Source: Bacillota bacterium (GTDB lineage Bacteria; Bacillota; Clostridia; Tissierellales; Tissierellaceae). Taken from it: a stretch of 64,000 bases of DNA. Numbering within the stretch: the stretch's first letter is position 1; each line of letters opens with the position of its first letter. The notes under the pieces were generated by a model, which saw only the letters and a list, made by a program, of their open reading frames with translations, was not told where the DNA came from and did no database searches. Both the position numbers and the translations under genes were made by a program. The stretch lies in contig JAEWGC010000023.1 in the NCBI GenBank assembly GCA_023388495.1, forward strand, positions 11,181-75,180, in the 5' to 3' direction. This document shows positions 50,361-58,922 of the stretch, one piece after another.

Positions 50361-50406
50361 AAAAAAGCTAAGATTTTGATAGAGATATCAAAATCTTAGC
50401 TTTTTT
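50361..50406. terminator. Bidirectional intrinsic terminator, 21-bp perfect stem
   Basis: Arms 50361-50381 and 50386-50406 are exact complements with a 4-base loop and A/T tracts. It ends the regulator-peptide pair and the converging flippase-like gene. Confidence 0.9.
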
Positions 50407-50412
50407 ATGAGT

Positions 50413-51432
50413 TTAATTAATTCTTACTTTTTTCTTTCTGCTTAAAAAATCAACCAAAGTTACTAATCCAGTTATCATAACTCTTAAATAATAATCTATG
50501 AATCTCCATAGTATTAAGGCAAGGGATAAAATCTTTTTAGGGAATACGGCCTTAAATAACATATAAAATCCACCTTCAGCAGCCCCTGCTGTTCCTGGAG
50601 TAGGCATAAAGGATACTGCCATATAATGAAGAGATTGAATAGCTATAATATCTAAGAAATGACCCATTTCAAAATCTAATGCTAGATATACAAAGAAAGT
50701 AATGGAAAAGCCAATTGTTAGCTGTGCTATAGATACTAGAATTAATTCAAAGGTTGTTTTCTTGTCTTTCTTCATATCTTCAACACTTGATTTATAATCT
50801 AATAAGGTCTTGCTCATTTTTTCTTCAGATTTTTCTATATCCTTAATTATTTTAAGCTTGTGTAGAACTCTAATAGACTTACTTAAGATATTTCTAACAA
50901 ATTTTTCATTTAATAAAAATCCAAATATCATAATCAAAATTGCGAAATTAACTAGACATCCTACAATAACAAAAGGTAATGCTAATTGAGCTTCATTATA
51001 AAGTAAGTTAAACCTTATTAAAAACATAAATAGTGAATAAAAAGTAACTACCAATTGATAAATCAAAAACCTATTAACGAATAAAGAAGATGCAGTACCT
51101 ACAGGTACTCCTTCACTTACTAATGAATATATTTGAACAGGTTGCCCTCCAGTAGAAAATGGAGTTATGGCACTATAGTATTGACCAATCATACAAAGCT
51201 TAAGAGATGAACCATAGGTGCTTTTGATATTTAAGGTTTTCTTCATTCTATGGATGATATAAGCTTCAAAAAACCAATATAATACCATACATAGAATTGC
51301 TATAAGTAAAAACAAAGTGTTTGTGCTTTGAATTAATTCAGAAAAATTATCGAAATCATTATTATTCATAAAAATCCATAGAGTAATCCCTATAAGGCCA
51401 AACAATATTATAAAATTTAATGCTTTTTTCAT
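50413..51432 (-). CDS. UPF0104 / lysylphosphatidylglycerol-synthase-type flippase-like membrane protein
   Basis: Polytopic membrane protein (339 residues, about eight helices) corresponding to the flippase half of MprF/LPG synthases (YbhN/UPF0104 family). Marks: GQYYSAITPFSTGGQPVQIY, FVNRFLIYQLVVTFYS and FMPTPGTAGAAEGGFYMLF. There is no aminoacyl-transferase domain, so it is presumably a lipid flippase or scaffold for another lipid. Start at 51432 with GTGGGA upstream; the GTG at 51444 is within that motif. It lies downstream of dsdA in the same direction but behind a weak terminator. Confidence 0.85.
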   Translation of the reverse strand: MKKALNFIILFGLIGITLWIFMNNNDFDNFSELIQSTNTLFLLIAILCMVLYWFFEAYIIHRMKKTLNIKSTYGSSLKLCMIGQYYSAITPFSTGGQPVQIYSLVSEGVPVGTASSLFVNRFLIYQLVVTFYSLFMFLIRFNLLYNEAQLALPFVIVGCLVNFAILIMIFGFLLNEKFVRNILSKSIRVLHKLKIIKDIEKSEEKMSKTLLDYKSSVEDMKKDKKTTFELILVSIAQLTIGFSITFFVYLALDFEMGHFLDIIAIQSLHYMAVSFMPTPGTAGAAEGGFYMLFKAVFPKKILSLALILWRFIDYYLRVMITGLVTLVDFLSRKKKVRIN

Positions 51433-51502
51433 AATAAATCCCACTTTCTCATATTGTACAAAAACTTTTATTCTCTATTATACACCTTTCTATTTAAAAA
51501 TA

Positions 51503-51531
51503 GAAGGCCCCAAATTAGTGGGCTCCCCTGT
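51503..51531 (-). terminator. Weak hairpin after dsdA
   Basis: On the minus strand, GCCC-N8-GGGGC type stem followed by TTCTATTTTT. Only about five pairs, so termination may be partial. Confidence 0.4.
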
Positions 51532-51538
51532 ATTTAAG

Positions 51539-52786
51539 CTATATTAATTTTGTTCTTATTTCCTCTGGCACTAAACTTCCACCAGTTCCCCAACACATAT
51601 GAGTTATATTTTCATTTTTATATTTTTCCCCAGTAAATATAGGTCCTAAAAATCCCGCTAAAGCTGAAGGTTCTAAGAATATTTTTTCTTCTTCATACAA
51701 TCCTTTTAGAAAATCATATAATCTATAATCATCAATTGTAAAAGCACCCGTTAGTATTTTTTCCATGATTTTACCTACAAAGGAAGAAGGCCTTCCAACG
51801 GCTAATCCATCTGCATCAGTTTTATTATCTAATCCTATATCTTCAACAGAAATTTTATCATGAAGTCCTGAAGCAAGTCCTAATAACATAGCAGGTGAAT
51901 GGGTTGGCTCCGCGAAGAAACATTTTACATTATCTCCATACATAAGTTTAAGTCCATAGGCTACACCTCCGGGACCTCCACCTACACCACAAGGAAGATA
52001 TACAAAAAGAGGATGCTCCTCATCAATTATTATTCCCATATCATCAAGCTGTTTTTTAGTTCTCATGCCACCTACAGCATATCCCATAAAAAGATCCTTT
52101 GAATTTTCATCATCTATAAAATAGGATGTAGGATCGTTATCTGATAAAGCTCTACCCTCTTCTACAGCCTTTGAATAATCTGATGTATATTCAACAACTT
52201 TTACACCTCTAGAACGGAGTAAATTCTTTTTCCACTGTTTAGCATCTTGAGACATATGAACTATTACCTTGAAGCCTACTTTTGCAGAGATTGTCCCTAT
52301 ACTTAAACCAAGATTTCCTGTACTACCTACCTGAACTGTAAATCCAGAGAAAAACTTCTTAAAATCATCATTGGCCAAAATACTATAATCATCATCTAGT
52401 TTTAGAAGACCATTGTCTATGGCTAAAGTTTCTGCATGTTTTAATACTTCATATATACCACCACGTGCTTTAATAGATCCAGCTATAGGAAGCAGGTCAT
52501 CTCTTTTAAGGATTAGATTACCATATGTTTTTTTATTGAATTCTTTTTCCATTCGAGTCTTCATATTATCAATTTTAGATACTGGGGATTCAATAATTCC
52601 ATCTAATACTTCAGGAAACACTTTTTTAATATATGGTGCAAATCTTTTAAGTCTATTTTCTGCTTCTAGTACATCATCTAAGGATAGAGGCAATTTGTCT
52701 TTGATTGCATCAAAGCTGATGTAATTATCATTATACCAGATGACTTCCTTTGCAGCTTTCAATTCATTTAATAATGGAAAATCCAT
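51539..52786 (-). CDS. dsdA: D-serine ammonia-lyase
   Basis: Fold-II PLP enzyme that deaminates D-serine (and D-threonine) to pyruvate or 2-oxobutyrate. The 415-residue protein has the PLP lysine in PIAGSIKARGG, the phosphate-binding region VGSTGNLGLSIG, and the DsdA-type CGVGGGPGGVAYGL. Ammonia and keto acid fit energy metabolism of an amino-acid fermenter. GGAGGT precedes the ATG. It follows the DsrE-like gene after 90 bases with a hairpin between, so it probably has its own promoter. With alr and dppA it is a third enzyme of D-amino-acid use in this window. Confidence 0.92.
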   Translation of the reverse strand: MDFPLLNELKAAKEVIWYNDNYISFDAIKDKLPLSLDDVLEAENRLKRFAPYIKKVFPEVLDGIIESPVSKIDNMKTRMEKEFNKKTYGNLILKRDDLLPIAGSIKARGGIYEVLKHAETLAIDNGLLKLDDDYSILANDDFKKFFSGFTVQVGSTGNLGLSIGTISAKVGFKVIVHMSQDAKQWKKNLLRSRGVKVVEYTSDYSKAVEEGRALSDNDPTSYFIDDENSKDLFMGYAVGGMRTKKQLDDMGIIIDEEHPLFVYLPCGVGGGPGGVAYGLKLMYGDNVKCFFAEPTHSPAMLLGLASGLHDKISVEDIGLDNKTDADGLAVGRPSSFVGKIMEKILTGAFTIDDYRLYDFLKGLYEEEKIFLEPSALAGFLGPIFTGEKYKNENITHMCWGTGGSLVPEEIRTKLI

Positions 52787-52850
52787 ATAAAAACCTCCAA
52801 TACAATATTGTTATTTTAAGTATATATGAAAAAAATAAATAATGAAAGAA

Positions 52851-52873
52851 AAAAAGATAGGGAACAATCCCTA
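52851..52873 (-). terminator. Intrinsic terminator after the DsrE-like gene
   Basis: Minus-strand stem TAGGGA / TCCCTA with a 4-base loop, followed by TCTTTTTTTC. Confidence 0.7.
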
Positions 52874-52876
52874 CCT

Positions 52877-53362
52877 CTAAATAAACAGCTGAATATCAGA
52901 ATCTAAAGCATCTCTTAAATAATCCTCAGCTGTCACGATGCTCACTTCTTTTAGAAGTTCTTCTTCCGTAAATCCCATTACTTCACAGGAAAGTTTACAT
53001 GCCTTCATATTTACACCCTTCTTTAATGCTCCATTTAAAAAATCAGACAGCTTAGGAGTATCACTGTCATCCATCATTCCTAAGAGCATTTTTTTTCCGA
53101 TGCCTGCAAAATTCATTTTAGATAAAGGCAGATCCTCAATATCTTGTGGAGTCATATTGGCAAACATTTTTTCTGATATAGTTTTATCTTCAGAGACTAC
53201 ATTTGGGTCTCTGACAAGCATTAGACCCCAAAATGCAAAAAACATAGTGACATCTACATTTATTTCCTTAGCCGTGTTAGCTAATATAAGGGCTGCTAAG
53301 GCTTTATCATAATCACCACTAAACATAAGTATACTCATTTTTTTACTATTATCCTTTTCCAT
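52877..53362 (-). CDS. DsrE/DsrF-like sulfur-relay family protein
   Basis: A 161-residue protein of the DsrE/DsrF/DrsH-like fold. The N-terminal strand-helix unit (SILMFSGDYDKALAALILAN) and FFAFWGLML are typical of the peroxiredoxin-like DsrE subgroup. Two cysteines in MKACKLSCEVMGF are candidates for carrying persulfide sulfur. It follows the class V aminotransferase/cysteine desulfurase gene after 23 bases with AGGAGG, so it may accept sulfur from that enzyme (inference). Confidence 0.82.
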   Translation of the reverse strand: MEKDNSKKMSILMFSGDYDKALAALILANTAKEINVDVTMFFAFWGLMLVRDPNVVSEDKTISEKMFANMTPQDIEDLPLSKMNFAGIGKKMLLGMMDDSDTPKLSDFLNGALKKGVNMKACKLSCEVMGFTEEELLKEVSIVTAEDYLRDALDSDIQLFI

Positions 53363-53385
53363 AAAAAGCCTCCTTTCTACTAGGT

Positions 53386-54699
53386 TTAGTAGAAAGGAGA
53401 ATTTCTATACTTGTTTTGGTAAAATTCTATGTTTTTACTTATTTCCTTAAGGAGATGAGCGAATAAATATATTTCGTTATGGTCGTTATATAAGCCAAAG
53501 CTTATTCTAACTAAGCCAGGTCGTGGTAGAGATTCGTCTTCTCTATATTTTTTCATTTCTTCATTAGAAATATTAAGCAACCTTTGAACATAGGGCTGTG
53601 CACAAAAACAACCATTTCTAACTGCTATTCCTCCTTCGCGAGCAAGTATAGTAGCCAGTTTCTTATGATCTAAGCCTTCCATATTAAATGGGATAATAGA
53701 TACTTTTTTTTCTACATTCATATCGTCATATAGAATAAGTCCAGGTATGTTCTTCATTAATTTTAAAGCGTATCTAGTTAAACTTCTTTCATATTCGTCA
53801 ACATTTATCATCTTTAAATTCTGTAAAGTTTTTATACTAGTGGATAAGGCAACTACTCCCATTAAATTAGGAGTCCCAGCTTCTTCTTTTTCAGGTGGAT
53901 CTTCCCATATGGTATCCTCAATTGATACAAATTTTACAGTGCCACCACCTACTTGCTCAGAAAATCCTTCCTTAAATATTTCCTTTGGCGCCACCAGTGC
54001 ACCTACACCGAAGGGTGCATACATTTTGTGGGCAGAAAAGGCTATATAATCAATATGGTCATCCCTGTCTATAGGTCTCATATCAAAGGGACTATGAGGA
54101 ACAAGTTGGGCTCCATCTACTAAAATTTTGGCACCATATTTATGACAGAGTTTTGCTATTTTATATATAGGATTAATATAGCCAGTTACATTTGATGCAC
54201 CAGTTACAGCAACTAAACCAACCTTTCCTTTATATAGTTTTAGTTTAAATTCTAAGTCTTCTAAACACAGTCTCCCGTACTTATCTATTTCTACATAATC
54301 TGTATGGTATCTATATTTCCAAGGCAGTAAATTAGAATGATGTTCCATGTATGTAGATAAAACTACTTTATCCTTTAGGGTATCTTTTAACCTATAAGAT
54401 AGTTTATTTATACATTCCGTTGTGTTTTTTAAAAATACTACTGTATGATAATCCTTATTTCCTCCAACAAAATTTAATACTATTTCTCTTCCTTCATCAT
54501 ATATCATTGAAGACACTACGGATTTATACCCTGTACCTCTATGGACAGAGGAATAGCTGTGAGAGAAATCAGCTATTTCCTGAATAACTGATTGAAAGGG
54601 AGGAGTTGTAGCAGCGTTATCAAAGTTTATATAATTAACAGAGTTACCATTAGCAAGTCTTACTAGGCTATTTCCACCAACAATTAAACTCTTATTCAT
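53386..54699 (-). CDS. Class V aminotransferase-fold enzyme, cysteine desulfurase (SufS/CsdA-like)
   Basis: PLP enzyme of 437 residues. Marks: NFDNAATTPPF and SVHRGTGYKS at the N-terminus, VAVTGASNVTGY, LVDGAQLVPH, the PLP lysine in AFSAHKMYAPFG, and RNGCFCAQPYV with the active cysteine region. It would release sulfur (or selenium) from cysteine as an enzyme persulfide. It is somewhat longer than SufS. First gene of an operon with a DsrE-like protein; no SufU or Fe-S scaffold gene is nearby, so it is not the standard Suf system. Isopenicillin-N epimerase-like relatives of the same fold are an alternative. Confidence 0.85.
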   Translation of the reverse strand: MNKSLIVGGNSLVRLANGNSVNYINFDNAATTPPFQSVIQEIADFSHSYSSVHRGTGYKSVVSSMIYDEGREIVLNFVGGNKDYHTVVFLKNTTECINKLSYRLKDTLKDKVVLSTYMEHHSNLLPWKYRYHTDYVEIDKYGRLCLEDLEFKLKLYKGKVGLVAVTGASNVTGYINPIYKIAKLCHKYGAKILVDGAQLVPHSPFDMRPIDRDDHIDYIAFSAHKMYAPFGVGALVAPKEIFKEGFSEQVGGGTVKFVSIEDTIWEDPPEKEEAGTPNLMGVVALSTSIKTLQNLKMINVDEYERSLTRYALKLMKNIPGLILYDDMNVEKKVSIIPFNMEGLDHKKLATILAREGGIAVRNGCFCAQPYVQRLLNISNEEMKKYREDESLPRPGLVRISFGLYNDHNEIYLFAHLLKEISKNIEFYQNKYRNSPFY

Positions 54700-54831
54700 A
54701 AAATCACCCCTACTATTTAATATAATATTATTTTATTAGAAATTATATTTTTGGTGTCAGTTTGGATGAATATAACTTATAGACCTATAATTATGATATA
54801 ATAGTAGTATAAAATAAAAGGAGGAGTTTGT

Positions 54832-55716
54832 TTGACAGGTAAAAAGACATTATATGCAGATTTATCACTATTTTTAGTTGCTATTATTTGGGGTTCAGGA
54901 TTTGTTGTTACAAAGAATGCATTGGACTATGTAACTCCTTATTACCTATTATTCTTTAGATTTGCTATTGCGTCTATTATATTGTCCGTAATATTTTTTA
55001 AAAAAATAAAAAATGCAACTATAAAGGATATAAAGGCAGGCTTAATTGTAGGTTTGTTTTTATTTGCAGGGTTTGCTACTCAAACAGTAGGACTTCAATA
55101 TACTGAAGCTGGTAAACAAGCCTTTATTACAGCGACAAATGTAGTCATGGTGCCATTTATTTATTGGGGAATATCTAAGAAAAGACCAGATAAGTTTGAT
55201 GTAGTAGCTGCTTTTATATGCTTAATTGGGATTGGAATACTTAGTTTAAATAGAGATTTGACGGTGGGATATGGAGATTTTCTTACCTTTTTATGTGCTA
55301 TAATATTTGCATGCCATATTTCTTCTACTGGATACTTTACTAAGGATTCAGATCCATTTGTAATCTCAATTGTCCAATTAAGCACAGCAGGGGCACTTTC
55401 CCTAATATTTGCCCTTCTATTTGAAGGAACAAAAGCTAATATTGAAGCTCAAACTATAATTCCAATATTATATTTAGCAGTATTTAGCACTATGCTTGCA
55501 TTTTTAATACAGACTGTTGCACAAAAGTATACGAACTCAACTCATGCAGCTATAATTTTGAGTTTAGAAGCGGTATTTGGCAGTATTTTTGCAATTATAT
55601 TCTTAAAAGAACCTTTTACTATAAAATTTTTAATAGGATGTATGGCGATCTTAATTTCAGTTATAACTAGTGAGACCAAGTGGGAATTCCTTAGGGTTAA
55701 AGAAAGGTTGAAATAA
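54832..55716 (+). CDS. EamA/DMT family transporter
   Basis: Integral membrane protein of 294 residues with ten helices in two EamA repeats. Marks: LVAIIWGSGFVVTKNAL in helix 1, YYLLFFRFAIASI in helix 2, GLQYTEAGKQAFITATNVVM, and in the second half QKYTNSTHAAIILSLEAVFG followed by FLKEPFTIKFLIGC. DMT proteins usually export amino acids or metabolites. TTG start after GGAGG. The promoter upstream has an extended -10 (TGATATAAT). The response regulator gene follows 22 bases later, so the two are probably co-transcribed. Confidence 0.88.
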   Translation: MTGKKTLYADLSLFLVAIIWGSGFVVTKNALDYVTPYYLLFFRFAIASIILSVIFFKKIKNATIKDIKAGLIVGLFLFAGFATQTVGLQYTEAGKQAFITATNVVMVPFIYWGISKKRPDKFDVVAAFICLIGIGILSLNRDLTVGYGDFLTFLCAIIFACHISSTGYFTKDSDPFVISIVQLSTAGALSLIFALLFEGTKANIEAQTIIPILYLAVFSTMLAFLIQTVAQKYTNSTHAAIILSLEAVFGSIFAIIFLKEPFTIKFLIGCMAILISVITSETKWEFLRVKERLK

Positions 55717-55738
55717 AAGATTATAATTGGAGGCAGGT

Positions 55739-56584
55739 ATGAAGATATTTGTATTGGATAAAAATAAGGATGATATTAATACCTTAAGAAATATTATCCA
55801 TGAAAACTATTTAGGATATTTAATGGGTGTATCTAGTGAACCATTAGAAGCTATTGAGGAAATAATAACATCCAAGCCAGATTTGGTTGTTTTAGATATG
55901 CTCCAAGATGAGTTTGATGGATTTCTTATAATTAAAGAAATAAAAAAGGAGAATATAAATACTAAATTTATTATGATTTCAAATCTTACCTCTAAGGAAA
56001 ATGTAGAGAAAGCATATATTTTAGGAGTGGAATATTTTATTTATAAACCTATAAATCATATAGAAATAGAAAATGTTATAAAAAAGGTAAAATATAAGAT
56101 AGAATTAGAAGAAAAGATAAATAAAATTCAACAAATATTTAACGAAATCTCCCCTATATCTGAGGAAAGGTTAGAATCTAAGGATTGTGAACAAGATATC
56201 AAATTTATCCTTTTCAAACTGGGTATTATGGGAGAAATAGGAAGCGAAGATTTAATTCGTGTTGTAAGCTTCCTAATAAAAAACAAAATTAGAACAAGCG
56301 ACATCTCCATAAGAGAAATATGTGCGAGATTTACTAATAATCCTAGGGTTATGGAGCAAAAAATGAGAAGGACTGTCAATATAGCCATGACAAATATAGC
56401 ATCTTTAGGTATTGAGGATTATATGAATGAGACATTCGTAGAATACTCAAATACCCTGTTTAATTTTGAACAAATAAAGCGTGAAATGGACTATCTTAGG
56501 GGAAAATCTAATGAAAAAGGTTCAATAAATATGAAAAAGTTCCTTTCAGGACTCTGTATACTTTGCGAAAATTATAACGATTGA
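55739..56584 (+). CDS. GlnL (YcbB)-like response regulator
   Basis: Response regulator of 281 residues: receiver domain (1-120; acidic residues near DKNKDD, phosphorylated aspartate in VVLDMLQDEFDG, conserved lysine in IYKPI), a linker helix, and a C-terminal YcbB/GlnL-type DNA-binding domain (about 150-265, YLL-like FILFKLGIMGEIGSEDL, NPRVMEQKMRRTVNIAMTNI). In B. subtilis GlnK-GlnL activates glutaminase and the GlnT glutamine symporter. Here an AGCS symporter follows, with three TTTTGA boxes between. No histidine kinase gene is adjacent, so it is an orphan in this window. The ATG at 55739 follows GGAGG; an upstream TTG contains that ribosome binding site. Confidence 0.87.
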   Translation: MKIFVLDKNKDDINTLRNIIHENYLGYLMGVSSEPLEAIEEIITSKPDLVVLDMLQDEFDGFLIIKEIKKENINTKFIMISNLTSKENVEKAYILGVEYFIYKPINHIEIENVIKKVKYKIELEEKINKIQQIFNEISPISEERLESKDCEQDIKFILFKLGIMGEIGSEDLIRVVSFLIKNKIRTSDISIREICARFTNNPRVMEQKMRRTVNIAMTNIASLGIEDYMNETFVEYSNTLFNFEQIKREMDYLRGKSNEKGSINMKKFLSGLCILCENYND

Positions 56585-56601
56585 AAATATTCAGAAATCA
56601 T

Positions 56602-56627
56602 TTTTGAGTATTTTTGAAGTTTTTTGA
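56602..56627 (+). promoter_or_regulatory. Three 10-bp-spaced TTTTGA boxes, GlnL-type operator
   Basis: TTTTGA-GTAT-TTTTGA-AGTT-TTTTGA. The repeats start at 56602, 56612 and 56622, exactly one helical turn apart. B. subtilis GlnL is reported to bind the direct repeat TTTTGT-N4-TTTTGT, so this is very close in sequence and spacing. The array covers the -35 region of the symporter promoter (-10 TATAAT at 56639-56644), the position of an activator. Confidence 0.75.
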
Positions 56628-56675
56628 TGCCTTCTATATATAATTAGTCTAATCTAATAAAAAGGAGGCAGGACA

Positions 56676-58034
56676 ATGGATAAATTGATGGAAATCAATG
56701 GTATTATTAATGGTTTTGTATGGGGTCCACCAATGCTTATTTTATTGGTAGGAACAGGTATTTATTTATCTCTACGCACTAATTTTTTCTCAATTACAAA
56801 GCTTGGTTACATTCTAAAAAACACTTTAATGAAGATGTTTGCAAAAGACAATCATGGTGAAGGGGAGGTAACAGCATTCCAGGCAGTTGCCACAGCATTA
56901 GCTGCCACAGTGGGTACAGGGAACATAGCTGGTGTTGCTACTGCCATAGCCATTGGAGGACCAGGAGCTATATTCTGGATGTGGGTTGCTGCAATATTTG
57001 GTATGACTACAAAATTTGCTGAAGTAGTTCTTGCAGTACAATATAGAGAAAAGACAGAAGATGGAAGATTTGTTGGTGGACCAATGTATTATATCACAAA
57101 CGGACTAAAGGCAAAATGGCTAGCATATATCTTTGCATTCTTTGGTGCCTTAGCAGCATTTGGTATAGGAAATATGGTTCAATCAAATTCGATAGCTGCT
57201 TCACTTGAAACTACATTTGGTTTTAATAAACTTGTAGTAGGAATTGTTTTAGCTGTATTTGCAGCTGCAGTTATTGTAGGTGGAATTAAAAGAATAGGTT
57301 CAGTTACAGAGAAATTAGTACCTTTCATGGCTGCATTCTATATCCTAGGCGGTTTAGTTATTATAATTATAAATGCAGCACATATTCCAGAAGCATTTGG
57401 TTTAATCTTCGGTAATGCATTTACAGGAACAGCAGCAGTAGGAGGGTTTGCAGGTTCAGTTCTTAAGCAGGCTATGAGATATGGGGTTGCTCGTGGAGTA
57501 TTTACTAACGAAGCAGGCCTTGGTAGTGCACCTATAGCTCATGCTGCTGCAACCACAGATCATCCTGTACGTCAAGGTCTATGGGGAGTATTTGAAGTAT
57601 TTATGGATACAATAGTGATTTGTTCCATAACTGCATTAGCAATTTTAACTACAGGTGTATGGCAAACTGGTGAAACTGGTGCAGCCCTCACTACTCAAGC
57701 CTTCAGCCATGGCTTACCAGGAACATGGGGTGGGACAATAGTTTCCGTAGGTATTTTGTTATTTGCATTCTCCACTATATTAGGTTGGGAATACTATGGT
57801 GAAAGATGTGCTGAGTATCTATTTGGACCTAAAGTTAATATAATTTATAGAATTCTATGGATACCTTTCATAGTAATAGGTGCTATAGGTGGACTTGAAG
57901 TTCTTTGGGACTTAGCAGATACATTAAATGGTTTAATGGCTATTCCAAACTTAATAGGAGTATTTGCTTTATCTGGAGTTGTTATTAAGCTTACTAAAGA
58001 GTTTTTCTCAAAAGAAAAAGCACTTGGAAAATAA
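56676..58034 (+). CDS. AGCS family sodium:amino acid (alanine/glycine/glutamine) symporter
   Basis: Integral membrane symporter of 452 residues with about eleven helices. Signatures: GPPMLILLVGTGIYLSLRT, TALAATVGTGNIAGVATAI, GGPGAIFWMWVAAIFGM, FVGGPMYYI and RGVFTNEAGLGSAPIAHAA. The family imports alanine, glycine, serine or glutamine with Na+. AAGGAGG precedes the ATG. The GlnL-like regulator upstream and the TTTTGA boxes suggest a GlnT-like glutamine (or related) symporter under two-component control, although substrate is not decided by sequence. Confidence 0.93.
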   Translation: MDKLMEINGIINGFVWGPPMLILLVGTGIYLSLRTNFFSITKLGYILKNTLMKMFAKDNHGEGEVTAFQAVATALAATVGTGNIAGVATAIAIGGPGAIFWMWVAAIFGMTTKFAEVVLAVQYREKTEDGRFVGGPMYYITNGLKAKWLAYIFAFFGALAAFGIGNMVQSNSIAASLETTFGFNKLVVGIVLAVFAAAVIVGGIKRIGSVTEKLVPFMAAFYILGGLVIIIINAAHIPEAFGLIFGNAFTGTAAVGGFAGSVLKQAMRYGVARGVFTNEAGLGSAPIAHAAATTDHPVRQGLWGVFEVFMDTIVICSITALAILTTGVWQTGETGAALTTQAFSHGLPGTWGGTIVSVGILLFAFSTILGWEYYGERCAEYLFGPKVNIIYRILWIPFIVIGAIGGLEVLWDLADTLNGLMAIPNLIGVFALSGVVIKLTKEFFSKEKALGK

Positions 58035-58046
58035 TAAATTACAAAC

Positions 58047-58076
58047 AAAGAAGCATATCAGCTGATATGCTTCTTT
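58047..58076. terminator. Bidirectional intrinsic terminator (30-bp palindrome)
   Basis: AAAGAAGCATATCAG joined directly to its complement CTGATATGCTTCTTT, between the symporter gene and the converging TIM-barrel gene whose stop codon it overlaps. Confidence 0.8.
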
Positions 58077-58761
58077 ATTTATGTTCTCTCATGTTTATTC
58101 TATATTTCTCCATGACTCCTGCGAAGATTTCAGCACTTGTAGGTGGAGTATAAGTTATAGCATTGGCTCCAGCTTCTATGGTTTCAAGGATTGACTCTTC
58201 CGTAGGTCCCCCTGTAGCGATAATAGGTAATTCTTTTCCAAATTCTTCCCTTATTTTTCTAACTAAAGAGGCAGTTCTAGGACCCCCAGATATATTCAAT
58301 ATACTAGCACCGGCTTCAATCTTGCCTTTATAATCATCACACTCTGAAACTACTGTAGCTATAATTGGTATATCTATTCTTTCTTTCATCTTGGCAATTA
58401 CATCATTAGCAGTTGGAGCATTTACTACAACCCCATAGGCACCCATAAGCTCTGCCTGAAGGGCTATGTCAACAGACCTTTTCCCAGTTGTAAGTCCTCC
58501 GCCTACTCCTACAAATACAGGAACTGCAGCAACCTCCAGTATAGCTTGAGTAATAGATAGTTGGGGAGTGAAAGGATACACTGCTATAATAGAGTTAGCA
58601 TTTGTATTTTTAATAATAGCCACGTCTGTAGAAAACAATAAAGATTTAATTCTTGTCCCCAATATTTTTATACCACTTGCTTTGTATATTACAGGTGGAA
58701 CCTCTATAATTCTAGATCTAAGCTGGGATTTTACCTCAGGTATATATTTTTCCTTATCCAT
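58075..58761 (-). CDS. TIM-barrel protein of unknown function
   Basis: A 228-residue single-domain protein predicted to be a beta/alpha barrel, with alternating strands such as IYAVYPF-like SIIAVYPFTPQ, VPVFVGVGGG, GAYGVVVNAP, IPIIATVVS, ASILNISGG and LPIIATGGPTEES. The late GG-containing loops (NISGGPR, ATGGPTEE) suggest a phosphate-binding site. I cannot name a substrate; databases often call such proteins hydrolases without proof. AGGAGG precedes the ATG. Single gene, convergent with the symporter and divergent from the DUF1538/P-II pair. Confidence 0.6.
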   Translation of the reverse strand: MDKEKYIPEVKSQLRSRIIEVPPVIYKASGIKILGTRIKSLLFSTDVAIIKNTNANSIIAVYPFTPQLSITQAILEVAAVPVFVGVGGGLTTGKRSVDIALQAELMGAYGVVVNAPTANDVIAKMKERIDIPIIATVVSECDDYKGKIEAGASILNISGGPRTASLVRKIREEFGKELPIIATGGPTEESILETIEAGANAITYTPPTSAEIFAGVMEKYRINMREHK

Positions 58762-58862
58762 CTTACACCTCCTAAAGATATTTATATGAATATATTATAC
58801 CCTATAAATATTGTTTCTCTCATAATTTTCTTTTTATAGGGAGCTTATTGTTAGAAATATGC

Positions 58863-58868
58863 TATAAT
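58863..58868 (+). promoter_or_regulatory. Extended -10 promoter of the second DUF1538/P-II operon
   Basis: TGC-TATAAT with the hexamer at 58863-58868 and no good -35, about 55 bases before the membrane protein start. Confidence 0.5.
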
Positions 58869-58922
58869 GGGTATATAAAAAAGGTTATAAAGACCATAGA
58901 AATAGCAAAGGAGTGAATGGAC

